DNA of 64,000 nt from the NCBI GenBank assembly GCA_963678705.1, contig OY783204.1, forward strand, positions 27,104,759 through 27,168,758, written 5' to 3'. The notes under the pieces were generated by a model that did no database searches, was not told the DNA's origin, and worked only from the letters and a program-made list of their open reading frames with translations. The position numbers and the translations under genes are program-made. Origin of the DNA: Panorpa germanica. Its lineage: Eukaryota; Arthropoda; Insecta; Mecoptera; Panorpidae. Positions 51,820-63,768 of this stretch are shown piece after piece. How positions within the stretch are numbered: the first letter of the stretch is position 1; each line of letters starts with the position of its first letter.

Positions 51820-52024
51820 TATAGTCCAAATTACGAGAGTTCGGCGATAACTCTTGCTTAAAATAAGTTGTGCTGTATAAATCTTCGATACAATAAAAAT
51901 GTATAGTTTCATAATATATATAGAAGCGATTAAAACGAAATTCACCATCATATTGTAATTTATACGGCTTTTATAACCTCTTTTAAGCATAAGTTACCGC
52001 CGCACTCTCGTAATTTAAACTGTA
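51820..52024. mobile_element. foldback MITE copy, about 65-bp TIRs
   Basis: The inverted arms (AAATTACGAGAGTTCGGCG and its complement CGCCGCACTCTCGTAATTT) run about 65 bases each, leaving a loop of about 75. TA flanks suggest a Tc1/mariner-type MITE. Confidence 0.7.
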
Positions 52025-53651
52025 GCAGTTGATTTATATACGTCAAACTATCAATTCTATTTAAATCCAACATAAATAACAAATTGAAAGATTGTCAGGG
52101 TAATAAATTCAAAATTAATCCGTAAAATGTGTTTGACAACATTAGTACCTAATAAACGTAATTCAAGAGTAAGATTTATGTCTTATATCCTGCTGTAAGG
52201 ACATAAAACATAATCCTAATTGTAAAATGTCTATTCTTTATCCTTTTCTTTAAGAGAGCTTTCGTTATTCTGACACGTCGATGAATTAAAATAGAATCCG
52301 TACATTTTTATGATATATTAAAAAAATAATATAATTTTTATTTTCACAGTAGGTATTGTAAATAATATGACTCAATTTTATTGAGCTTTTAAACTGCATA
52401 TTTAATCAGGTAAATAAAAGCGTTAATGTCGAAGCTTTTATGCGGAAAAAGCTGCTACTCGTTTTATCACATTACGTTTTTTATATGTATCTTTTTATCA
52501 TATGTGCCGGAATAAGTACGAATATATAAAATATTTAATTGTGTGTAAGTACACGCTGGTACAGGTTTCAGCAAAAGTTTTTGCTCACTAACTATAGAGT
52601 TTTTTAACATCGCCGTTTAATAAAAATATTTTTTTCAGTTCACACGCAATTTTAAAGAATTTTCTATTCGATAAAAAATACCTATAAATAACTAAACTTC
52701 TACTTCAATTTTTCTTAAATTTCCTTGAATATACAAGAAATTTTAAATTATTACAAACACAATATTATATTCCATAATGACATCCTTTGTATAAAATGTG
52801 TGGGGGATGTTTCTACCCTCTATCCGGTACCCTATACGACATACTATAATATAGTGTATAGCATAATAGGTATGGCGCCGGTATACACTTGCCTGAGAGA
52901 CGAGAGATAAAGTTATACAATGCTCTAGTTGATAATAGAGTTGAGTACATGTTGATAGAAAGAGATGGCGATAGAGACTCTCTGGTGTCAAGTGTAAGCC
53001 ACAAGTGAAATAACAGAATCGGGGTATTTGGTTGATTCTACTTGTAGACTAAATGAATTTAGAATTGGATCAAATAGCAATTAAAATTCCGGTAAACACT
53101 ATCATTAAAATGGTTGCTTAGAATGCGGAGCATTCTGAGTCAGATACCGATGAAAATCGAAATTAAATACATAGTTAATTTAAGGAAGGATTACGTAAAG
53201 TTATAAATATAGAACATACCGAAAACTAGCAACAGTCTTTAATTTTATTAGGAATTGTAAATTTTTAATTATACTTATGTGTTACTCTGAAATCAAAGAC
53301 TTTTATTTCAGTAACTTACATACACATTATAATAATTACACTGTTTAACTTTAATACTACCTGAAATCAAAGACACGGACATTTAAAGTTTATTATTTAA
53401 ATTGTCAATTCCTTTTTATATAATTTTATAATAACTTAACAGTATGCACAGTGAGTTCTATCAGCTCCAAATATCAAATCATGGTACTAAATTTTTAGAT
53501 TTTGACTATTAAAGAGGTGGATGGCGTAAATAGAAAAAGGGAAAGAAAAACAGGACAATAAATAATCTCGTATCTGGGTTGCATGGCGAACATGAAGAGA
53601 GAGAGAGGAAGTACTAAATGAGGCAGTGAAGGGAAGCAGGAGAAAGAGAGA

Positions 53652-53790
53652 AAACAGTTAAACTTCAGTTCAAGAAAATAGAGGTTTTGTGGAAGGGAGA
53701 TAAGGACAAGAGGTGGATGACGGAGATAGAGACAATAAAAAAATAGTAAAGGTGGAGAAACAATGAGGAGTAAGGAGCAAGAAAATATAG
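53652..53790 (-). repeat. purine-rich dispersed repeat, second copy
   Basis: This copy repeats 51217-51300 with few changes (AACAGTTAAACTTCAGTTC through GTGGATGACGGAGATAGAG), 2.4 kb away and in the same orientation. Confidence 0.55.
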
Positions 53791-54649
53791 AAACAAGAGT
53801 ATAAAATTCATAACATTGATGTTGGAATTATTAAAAATGTTAGAATAATTTAAATTTTAAGTTAGCAATGAGTCTAACGACACGCATTAAATTAATAAAA
53901 AAATTATTAAAATTTGCGTTTTTACCATGTGTATGTTTTGTGATATAACAAAGCTAATTTTCTAAAGATTCTTTTGAAAAACTTGGTATCATTAATTGAG
54001 AATACGACAAATATTGTCCCTCAAAGAAAATTACAGCGAGTGGTATTCGTTCTTAATAAACTATATTAAAAGTGAGCTATTTTTGACCGTCGCGATCTAA
54101 GTCTAACTGTATCTAGCGGCTAATATATTCATCTCTATACTTTCATTCAATCATTTTTTATTAATAAACAAAGAAATTAATTTTTTTCAGAAACAATCCC
54201 CTAAAAGTAAACTTTAAAAAATGTTTGATTGAAGTTTTTAATTACCTTATAAATATTCCTTGGTTCCTAATTGATTTTTGTGGTTGGCTTAATTATTTTA
54301 CATCAGCGAACATTTAAAAACACAAAAGGGTATTTTGCCGCTGAAATATAAGGGTCAATATTTAAGTAAAATGAATAAGTATTTTGTTATAGACATACTT
54401 TTAAATGTTATGAAAACACTCTGTAGGCAGTATTCCTTGTAGCATGCTATTTCACTCTAGCTAGTAAGCTAGTGATATGTAGAATGAGATAAAAGTCTTG
54501 AATAGATTACAATATTGTAGTTAAGTGTAACATTCCTTCATTCTTGTTATTTTTAAAGCACTTGATAAGATAACATCGTTTCTAAACAGCATGAGTGACA
54601 TTTGTAAATGAAAATATACGAAATAAACAAACTTGTATACACAGAATCT

Positions 54650-54712
54650 ATAGATAGTTCAATTTGTTAGAGTTTGCCGGTGACTCATGCTTAAAAGAGG
54701 TTATAACAACCT
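54650..54712 (+). repeat. diverged arm of the foldback MITE with its own palindrome
   Basis: GAGTTTGCCGGTGACTCATGC then TTAAAAGAGGTTATAACAACC matches the arm of the 51820 element. AGAGGTTATAACAACCTCT forms a small palindrome at its end. Confidence 0.45.
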
Positions 54713-55530
54713 CTTCCATTATTACAGTATAATTATAAAACACAAACCCGTACATAGAATATTGCTGTAAGCAAATTCCGTTAATTAAACATAGTAATCA
54801 AAACTGAAATAGGAGCACATAATATTGTTAACAAAGTATGTAATATTAATAAGCATTTAAAATAAATGATTAAGCAATCTAGAGTACCATTAGGCTTAAC
54901 AGCCTACGTATGGGGTGTGAAATATAAGGGTGACTTAGTCGGAGACAACTTCAGACTACAAGAGATCAAGTACACCATCAAGGTAGTCCTGTTGATGAAG
55001 TATGGTATGAATTAATTAAAATGTACAATGATTTATTACATACAGTCCTGTAAAAACGTAGTCTCTTACTTGGAGAATTAAAAAACCTGTGAAATAACGG
55101 AAACTCGGAAAATCAGTTCGTTTTGATACACCCTTTATTACTGTACTCGAATTGTATTTACTTTTTAATTTAATTTTTATGTTCCTTATCATCAGTTTTT
55201 TCCTTTATTGTAAATTTTGATTGTGACACGTTCGATATAATAGTTTAACAATGGTATTAACTATTTCAAATAATCAAGTTCAATTAATTTATACATGCAT
55301 CGAAAGTATTTTATTACTCCATTAAAATATACAATATTTTAACTGGAAATTTAACTATGCAAACCATTCTTGTGATTGCTAAACTTCTTATTTTATTGCA
55401 TTAATTTTAAACTACTAACTCTGATAAAATTTAACAATATTAATCACACAAATTCATTTTAATATACTCGTATGTTGCATAACCTGCAAATGATTTATAA
55501 AAACGATTTCTTTTCTTTTTTATACTACTG

Positions 55531-55536
55531 TTTATT
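55531..55536 (-). terminator. candidate poly(A) signal of the secreted repeat-protein gene
   Basis: AATAAA on the minus strand, about 90 bases after the stop codon. Confidence 0.5.
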
Positions 55537-55623
55537 ATCACTATGATGTAAAATAAAAGTAATTAATTAATTCCTAAAACATAACTCCATACAGTTTGTG
55601 GATGTTCTTACATATGATTCTGC

Positions 55624-58210
55624 TTAATCATCTCCAAATAATGACTCCATCATCGTAAGAGCTTGTTGTTGGGATGCTGGATTCGTTGCACCACTTCCCC
55701 CACTATTCATGTTTACCTGAGCATTCGTATTTACATTGGCATTGGCATTAGCATTAGCGTTTGCGTTTTTATTAGCATTAGCATTTTTATTAGCATTAGC
55801 GTTGGCGTTTTTGTTTTGGCTGATACTTGCTATCCGATTTTCGTTTGACATTCCATTGGCGGCTTGATTTCCATTAGCGATAATGCTTGGTTGAGGAGGG
55901 CTACCGTAGACAATGCCTTGACTATCATATGCTGCATAACCAGCTTTATAGCCACTTGGTGGAGCAGGATAACCACCAGGCATGGCACCATACCCGGCTG
56001 ATTGTGCACCGTATGCATACGAATTGGGAATAGCACCGTATGAAGCAAACCCATATACTGGAGCAGGAGCACCATAAGAAATGGTCGTAGAATCATATGT
56101 GATAGGAGGAGATCCATAACCTTTATAAGATGCAGGACCATTTCCATAAGAAACTGGGGCATATCTTTGTTGAACATCTGGATTGTAACCCGTTATTCCA
56201 TTGCTGTAATAGGGACTTGCACCACTAGACAAACTTCTTCTTGCTTTGTTATAATCCATGTTACCATTGTATCCTGAGTAACCATTATTACCGTATCCAT
56301 TATTACGATAACCATTACTACCGTAACCGTTATTACCATAAGCGTTATTAGCGTAACCACCATTCTGTGGTGGAGCTTGAGTTGTGATCGATTTGCCAAC
56401 ATCTTGTTCCTGTGCTTTCACGGGAGTTGATGCTATGATTGCACTTGGTGTTGGAATAGGTTGACTTACTATAGGTTGCAGCGCCGCATGCGATGGATCA
56501 GCACATAATATCGCTTGTTGATATCCACCATAATTTTCTGCTGCGTAACCCCCCATTCCTGTACCTAATCCATAACCAAATGTTCCACGTTCCGTGGAAT
56601 ATTCCCCATAACCAGAAATTCCGTTTGTTTGGAATTGCTGACTATCTGGTGTATATTGTACGGGTTGTAAAGGATTTCCATATATCACATTAGGGCTAGG
56701 TTTGTATCCTACATTGTTTCCTTGTAATCCAGCTGCTCCTCCATAAGCATATCCGTAATTCATTACAGGTGCCATTTGACTACTAGGATAGTATGGTTGT
56801 GCGTATGGATTCATTCCTGGGTAACTTCCACCTGAACCATACGCACTTCCAGCAGGTGCCTGAAACCCGGAAGCGGAACCTGCACCATACATCATATTTA
56901 ATGGTATTTGATTACCAGGGGGATATGGTTGGGCATACGGGGAGGGATACATTGCTGAACCATAAGCACTTCCTACTGATTCTGAACCACTACCACCACC
57001 ATATGTAGATACAGGCATAGGTACAGGAACACTTCCTTGCAAGGCAATGTACTTGCTAGTTTTGCTAAGACCAGGTCGTGCACTATTCGTACTTCCATAA
57101 TTTGATTCGGAACTCATGTCATCTCTCGTTTGAAACATGTCACCCATCAGACTAGCCACTGAATTAAAATCAGCTGCTGAGTTCTTTTGTTTGTTGCCAT
57201 CAGTATTTACGTTGGCATTAACGTTAACATTTGCGTTTGCATTCGCATTTGCATTCTTATTAGCATTTTTGTTAGCATTGGCATTCTTATTATTACTTTC
57301 ATTGGTATTTGCTGATTCATCCACATTTACAATGCTGTTATCATTTCCACCAGATGATTCCTCTATTTCTGTGGAGCTCAAACTTCTTCTCGCACTCATA
57401 AAGTTCATACCAGTTGAACCAGGTTGGTATGTTGAATAGCCATTCCCAGGTGCAGTACCATATACAGGTGGATTCCCGTATAAGTTATAGCCTGTAGCAC
57501 CATTAGATCCATATCCATAACTAGAAACAGGATTAAATGAACCATAACCTGGATTAGAAGGATATCCTCCTGGAACACCATAAGCTCCATATTTTGAAGG
57601 TTGCCCAGGTTGATATTGTAGTCCAACAGGCGCTTGGTATTTTGCTGGAACTGGTTTATATTGATTAGCGGCACTACTAGGAACTTTGAATTGTGTTTTA
57701 GGCTTGCTGATACCCATTTTCATGTCGCCCATAATTCCAGCAACAGCGTTGAAATCAGCAACTGAATTACCATTTTTGTTACCACCCACATTCACATTAG
57801 CATTAACATTTGCGTTGGCATTTGCGTTGGCATTTGCATTTGCATTTTTATTGGCATTTGCATTTTTATTTTCGTTAGCATTACTGGCAATATTTTCATC
57901 TTCATTCTGGATGACATTAACTTGCTCTACTTCCGATTCTTGAACTTCTCCTTGCTCTTGTTGTTGTTGTGGTGGTAGCATCACATATCCATTATTTGGC
58001 GGTGGTAGTAATGGTACTCCTCCATTTGGTGGGGGATATCCTGATGGTGATAACTGCCTTCTTCCATCTTTTTCAACTTCATCCAAATGTGTTTGTTCAC
58101 CTAATACTGACTAAAAGAAATCAATTAATATTGTTAACAAATTATTAATCGAACAGAAATGATTGACTTACGGTGATGACTAACAGCAAGAGCAATTCGT
58201 TTACTTTCAT
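55624..58210 (-). CDS. secreted Asn-Ala / Gly-Tyr repeat protein, two exons
   Basis: Exon 1 is 58172-58210 and exon 2 is 55624-58110, with a 61-bp intron (GTAAGT...TTTTAG). The product is 841 residues. Residues 1-17 form a signal peptide (MKVNELLLLLVITSVLG), so the protein is secreted or laid down outside the cell. After a Pro/Gln-rich start come three Asn-Ala blocks (about residues 88-121, 280-321 and 780-820). The first two are each followed by a short amphipathic motif, ADFNAVAGIMGDM and ADFNSVASLMGDM; the C-terminus ends in a similar ALTMMESLFGDD. The segments between are rich in Gly, Tyr, Pro, Ser and Asn (GYG, PVYG, NNGYG), as in structural cuticle, silk or eggshell proteins. ARRSLSS occurs twice and could be a furin-like cleavage or surface site. 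I do not recognise the family. The real start is the exon 1 ATG, because exon 2 lacks an upstream ATG. Confidence 0.9.
58111..58171 (-). other. intron of the secreted repeat-protein gene
   Basis: A 61-base intron with donor ACC|GTAAGTC and acceptor TTCTTTTAG|TCA. It separates the signal-peptide exon from the mature-protein exon, a common layout for arthropod structural proteins. Confidence 0.85.
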
Positions 58211-58221
58211 CGCGAGGTGGC

Positions 58222-58261
58222 AGACTGATGTATTTTAAATTGAAATTCATTTTCATTTATA
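58222..58261 (-). promoter_or_regulatory. candidate core promoter of the secreted repeat-protein gene
   Basis: On the minus strand TATAAA (58261-58256) is followed 35 bases later by an arthropod initiator TCAGT (58228-58224), giving a 5'UTR of about 16 bases before the ATG. The spacing is a few bases longer than usual. Confidence 0.45.
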
Positions 58262-59526
58262 TCTGAAATATGTAGTCATAAAATGTTGCTTTTTACTGCT
58301 TTTGGTTCCGCGCAAATTTAATATAGATTCCAATTATTAAAGGGTGTACACAAATGTTATTTTACAAAAATTTCTTCATTTATTTAAGACGGTGTATATT
58401 TTCAAGTAAATTTGGAAAATAATTTAGATAATATAAGCCTTTGAAAAATTATAATAATACGTGATAAACAGTTAAAAAAAGGGTCCTACTTTCCATAAAA
58501 CAGTGTCGTCATAACGTTACGTTCATGTAATATTTTACCTAAGGAAAACCTAGTAATATTTAATCTAAAGTGGTCTTATTATATTATTTTATATCTGTTT
58601 TAAAATCCAATAATCCTTAAGATTTTATAATTCTTAGGAAGGCATTCTTAATAAGTATTAGGAGTAGGTATACTAATGCACAAAAAGGGGTGGTTTTAAA
58701 TACACGTAACTGTGTTTAGCGGGCTCTAATGGATAACATAATCTTCTTAAATATTGAAATTTATCACTGGATAGAACATAGTAGAACAAGAGCACGTATA
58801 CGTATATATTAGGCATTCAAACCGAAATTATTCTCTTCGTTTTTATGTAAATGAAAAACAAATTTTATATTTTAGCTTTCCTTGTTCTTCAGAAAATTAT
58901 TATTCTAAAGAAAAGTACCATTAGAAATCGTTTGTCTTTATTACAGCCATTTTTGTAGCATTCATAATTAATATTTTATTATTATCAATTATACTTTACA
59001 ATATTAATTACTTTACACAACTTTTTCGTAGTCAAATTTTGTTTTTACGATTTTTATATGCAATTTTTGTTCAAGGTGCTCCAATGATTTAATTTGGAGC
59101 GTGCATTTGTATGTAATATCACTGGTTCATAACTTTATTATTCATGTTTCTAAATGAAACAGCGTGAACAATTTCATATAATCGCTTAAATTTACTTTGT
59201 TGTTTTTTATATTTCACTCATGCTAGAAATATATATATTTTTTATATCAAAGGAAATATTTTTGTTTATATTAATAAATCTTAACACAATATGATTTCTT
59301 TTTTTATTGGAGCCTGTGCTAATATGTCACTATATGGCAAATTCTCAACAATAATAATTACTGGTACATATCTTTTATTATCGTTAAAAATAGGCACTCG
59401 ATTAAGCGTGGATGGAAATACCATATCGTAAACAAAAACTAAAAAGCATTGAATCTCTTAATAAATTTCCTACAACATGTGCTGCATTTGTTCTAGTAAT
59501 TAACAAAATAATTAAACTGTTAAAAG

Positions 59527-59862
59527 ATGTCATCACTAATTAAAATATTAATTTATGAAATTCTTTACAGAATTTTACTGGCAGTCGCTTGGAACACAGG
59601 AAACTACATTTTGGTAAGTTATTTTTAATATATACTCGTATGTAGATTGTAGACATTTGTAATCACAACTTGAACCTATATTAAGACAATGCAAACTGCT
59701 GTTAAAGAAAGCGGAAAGTGGCAAAAGCGTAATGGAGTACGGCAGGGTATAGAATTGATCATAGAAAACGGATGTTTTGATAAAATGATTTTAAGAGGTA
59801 TACCAAAGTATCCCTTCAAGGTTTCTGAAAGTGATATACACACCTACGTTCAAGGAATCTAA
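59527..59862 (+). CDS. two-exon small gene, 87 aa, unrecognised
   Basis: Exon 1 is 59527-59613 (29 codons, phase 0) and ends TTTTG|GTAAGT; exon 2 is 59686-59862 after TATTAAG|ACA. The product starts MSSLIKILIYEILYRILLAV, with a hydrophobic N-terminus of about 20 residues that may be an anchor or signal. It continues AVKESGKWQKRNGVRQGIEL and ends SESDIHTYVQGI with TAA. Each exon is open only in this frame. The gene was missed by simple ORF length because of its intron. The acceptor has little pyrimidine tract. It lies 1.3 kb from, and divergent to, the secreted repeat-protein gene. No family is recognised. Confidence 0.45.
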
Positions 59863-60437
59863 ACGTATTTCAAAATACGATTATTTTACTGTACTGCTAT
59901 AACGAAAATTGCAATATGAATATATTCTTCTATAAATTGTATGAATTGAAATATTTTGTATTGATCTGATTTATATGGTATTGGTTGACACTTTATGATA
60001 AGAATATACAAGCAATCGTTGATGCGACAGCAAAGAGAAATTCTACACATTTTAAATAATACTATCTCAATATTGACGTGATCAATAATTTTCTTGAAGG
60101 TCCTGCATTTCAATTGGAATTTAAACAAGAAAATTCTTATAAACATTTGTATTCTCCATAAGACCAGAAAATAAATCTCTTAAGGATGTATGAGCGAGAA
60201 AATAATTTTTGATTTAAGGGCTCAAAATTTGTTTACGTGTAGATTCCACACGATTCAAAGAATTTACTGTTAAAATTTCAGGGTAGGTAACCGTTCATAT
60301 TTTAAAGAAATTAATTGTTGAAAATTAACATAAAATACATTGTTCTTATGGGGAAATGGGTACTTGTGATCATAAATCAATAAATATGAGTATGTTCTAT
60401 ATTGTGTCGTATAAAAAAAACTTTAAAAACATTATAC

Positions 60438-61042
60438 AATGGACTTGTGTCCTCATTTTTTAGTGGGCGTTTTTTCAATTGTTGATTGAAATTGATGTTA
60501 ATAAATGTGTATTGGCGTGTCTATTTTATTAAATATCTAAATGTTGACGGAGATATAGCAATTAAAAGTTTGAATTGTAGTTTTAGCGCTAGAAATGGTC
60601 GACCAAATTTGTATGACGTGAAATGAATTTTAACGTCAGTTATTTGTTGAGTAGGTCAGTGCAGTAGGTAATGTTCTGTAGCTGTTGGTAGTCCAATAAT
60701 CAAGTCAAATCAAAGAATAATAAGTTTTTATTTTATTTAACCCTGCTAAGGCAGATATAATATTGAAATTTGATATATAAATACTCGTACATATAGCAGA
60801 GATTTATGAGCTGTAAGGTTGGCAACCTTACACAAGGATTGTGATGTCACATGCATTTGGAATATGTACAATTTTGAATTCTTTTAATAATTAAAGAGAC
60901 AAAATGACTTTTTTAATTGTTAATATCTCTTAACATATAAGGAGTTATTAAAAAATAATTATACATTTGAGGTTCTAGTAACCCACTTTATCAATATATA
61001 GTACACTTTTATAGAAATTAAGACATAGGACACAAGCCCATT
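60438..61042 (-). mobile_element. AATGGGC MITE copy 7
   Basis: A 605-bp reverse-oriented copy. Its left terminal repeat has one change (AATGGACTTG) and the right is perfect. It has the internal CCTTACACAAGGATTGTGA variant. Confidence 0.95.
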
Positions 61043-61420
61043 ACGTTGCACCCTTTTAGAAACACAACTTCAATTACATGTTTTAATATTACATATCTAT
61101 GTAGTAGTTTGTCCAATTACACCGGATACCGTTTTATTATTCACTTTTGAATTATTTATCACATCTAATACCATACAATCCCTTTTGTGGTTGACTCGAC
61201 AACGAATACCTGTACAACTTTAATGAGATTTGTCTACCCTACTTCATGGCGTCTCTATCTTTCATCAAAACCACGAAGAGATCTGGAACACTACCCCTAA
61301 ATATACAAAGCCCATATTTAAACTGACGCCCATAACCTTTAGTTAAAATTTCAAAAATTTCAGACAGTTTTAATCGTTTAAAATATAATCTCATGTTAGG
61401 CTTATGTCTTTAGTCTTTCT

Positions 61421-61599
61421 ATATTTAGGAGTATTACTTGGTCGCCTTTAAGGTACACAAAAACTTTGCCTTCAATGCTTTCTTGAACGCTATGCTCTAC
61501 CGAACCATTGCCAAGAAGAACGACACTCCAGTTCTTGTGTAAACTAAGATCAGAACGTGGAACGACTACTTCCGGTGTAACATTATGAATTATATCAAA
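61421..61599 (-). CDS. candidate terminal exon or gene relic
   Basis: A minus-strand frame of about 58 codons ends at TAA (61421-61423). It reads NVTPEVVVPRSDLSLHKNWS, then SVVLLGNGSVEHSVQESIEG and KVFVYLKGDQVILLNIERLKT. The composition is coding-like, and an AAAAAG acceptor-like site precedes it at about 61600. Alternating hydrophobic residues suggest a beta-sandwich C-terminal domain as in some glycoside hydrolases, but this is a guess. A second minus-strand piece at about 61835-61924 (NLRRPFLSRWGG, ending at CGTAG|GTAAAA) faintly recalls GH31 glucosidases. The two are too close to hold a full enzyme, so this is either a relic or an unrelated exon. Confidence 0.3.
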
Positions 61600-62403
61600 A
61601 AAATATCTTTTTGTTTAGTGCTTTAGTTTAGTTTATAACATTATACATATTTCTGTACCACACAATAATAAAGTATTGTTATATTTTTCATTGTTTTCTG
61701 CAGTTTAATGACTCACGTAGAAAAGAAATGGGTTTAGTAAAGACTTTGTGTTTTATTTCTTGTAATCTTTTATACACAAACCCAATCTTGTTAAATACCG
61801 CAGCTTTGTTCTTAATGTCAGCATTTACTTTTACCTACGATTACCACCCCACCGCGATAGAAAAGGTCGTCTTAAATTTGGCGTGTTTTTTTTTACACTT
61901 TGTCTCCAATAAATTAATCCGGAACTGGAAGCTCCATGCGGTTATAGTCAATTTAGACCTTTACTGTATAAAGTTTCATACTTTCTTCTTCTTTAAAGAC
62001 CAAGCAATAAGAACTTGGTATTACTAACTCATATTTAAAGGTTAAAGGGTTTCACTTACAAATATTTCCACTTGAAATTAATTAAAATTAAACCTTCCCT
62101 AAATATAAATCAACAATTTATTATTTCAAAACTTATAATTCAACAAGTTGATCCAAATAATTTATTTGGTAAAATCAAAGCATAGCTCGCATTCACCATT
62201 TCATTAAAATCTATATTTCTTAGGGCTGTTAACACGCAAAGTAAATTTCACGTTAAAAGTTTGTGAAGATTGAGTAGGAGAAGTAGCGAAAGGGAGGGAG
62301 AGAGAACAAGATAATAGCATTTCGTTAAATATGTTTTTGGTCTTACTACATAATCAGCCAAACTCTATATAAAACTAAATGGAAATTACTGGTTGAATAA
62401 ACT

Positions 62404-62425
62404 TTTCTCTCTCTCTCTCTCTCTC
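62404..62425. repeat. (CT)n microsatellite
   Basis: About eleven CT units following AAACTTTT. Confidence 0.9.
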
Positions 62426-63347
62426 GTTTACTTCTAATGTAGAGCTTTCGTTAAAAGCTTGTGCTTTCAGGCTAATCCGTAGGCTTGTTTTCACCTTAGG
62501 ACTATTTCACACGTGTTCTAATTTCAATTTTGGAGCTTATAAGTTATCTTATGTTTACAGGATTCACGAGCTGGGTTTTCTTCTTTTTTTTGTATAGAAA
62601 TATTAATATGGTAGCTACTTACAATTTACCGCGCAAAAAGTAGGGTATTAGCTTTTTTTGAACGTTTTCCAATTCGAAAAGCTTCGGTGAATTAATTCTT
62701 TCTGTGGCTTAAAAACTGCGAACGTTTTTTGGTTTCTTTCAAATTTCTTGGCTTTGGTAATTATTATCTTTAAAAATGACAAAATTTTGAACACATTTTA
62801 CCTTTACAATTTTTCTCTAAATCCAATAACAAGAGCTTTAGGAAAATAGTATATTTTTCTAATTAGCGGAATAAATACAAACCTCAGTTTTCTAAAACAT
62901 TACTACCTAGTGTATTATATGTCATAATGAGAAAATTTAGTTTATATTTTTATTGTTTTCAATATATCGATAGACTTCATGGTTCATTAGTCAAACATTT
63001 ACGAGTACTATGTTTCGAGATAACAAGAGAACAAGTGCATTTTTATTTTATTTGATTGCATTTATAAATTATCTAAGTATTGAATTAGATAGCGGGTACA
63101 ATTTTACATATATTTGCATATTCAACTGAAATATCTATATCAATGTAACCTATTCTTTTTAATACAACCCAGGTAGAAAGTCGCCTTGCAGTACAAGCTT
63201 GTTAGCTAGCTACAAGCTAAATCTAATTCATTTTTAACTTGAGAATAAGTAATAAAATACTAATATGCTTCAGAAAACTTGTCTTAAGTCGGCATATACT
63301 TAAAGAAGGATATACAATTTTTCACTTAAACAATTCTATCCTGTATA

Positions 63348-63466
63348 AATGTTTGCCCCGCCCCGCTCTGCAGACGCCTATTCTAAACGCACTTCAGAAC
63401 TAGTTATAACTCAACTTGACATAATTGACTACGTGTTCGACGGATGTAAACAATTGCTCCGCCGCT
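63348..63466 (+). other. small GC-rich ORF near a TATA-like sequence
   Basis: ATG within TATAAATG opens a 39-codon frame: MFAPPRSADAYSKRTSELVI, then TQLDIIDYVFDGCKQLLRR and a TAA. It is much richer in GC than its surroundings (GCCCCGCCCCGC). It could instead be a promoter with GC boxes; nothing else supports a gene. Confidence 0.2.
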
Positions 63467-63768
63467 AAATTAATTACCGATAAATAATATACGAATAGAT
63501 TAATTGTTAAAATGATTTCAAGCAAGCAATCTTTAACATCCTGTGTTCGATACTCTGGCTGGGCATTTAAAGATGACTACATCCTAAAGAACTGGACCTT
63601 CTTAATAAATTGCATTTACCACTACTGCATTCATTTATACTAAAGAGTCTTTCAACGAGAGGTGCCGTCTTAAATATAAATTAATTTTTTGTAATATGGT
63701 ACATTCAACTTTCACGAATGTAGCAAATATATAGAAGTTTGATAATTACAAACGCCATAACTTTTAGA

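Larger units (their letters stand above)
43996..55530. other. no intact gene; repeat-rich DNA
   Basis: It holds the elements at 44879, 47252, 47940, 49155, 51217, 51820 and 53652, and the doubtful exon at 50308. The 113-codon minus frame at 46948-47289 starts inside a MITE arm. A stop-bounded frame near 54940-55050 (QVHHQGSPVDEVWYELIKMY...) is coding-like but isolated. Confidence 0.4.

Noticed and set aside
57137-57943. Open frames on the plus strand rich in Ala, Phe and Leu opposite the secreted repeat gene
   Set aside because: They are the antisense of the Asn-Ala codon repeats; the minus-strand frame has a signal peptide, an intron and an open 828-codon exon.
61728-62027. 99-codon plus-strand frame
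   Set aside because: Composition is hydrophobic and AT-driven, with a T8 run; the opposite strand looks more coding-like, though neither is firm.
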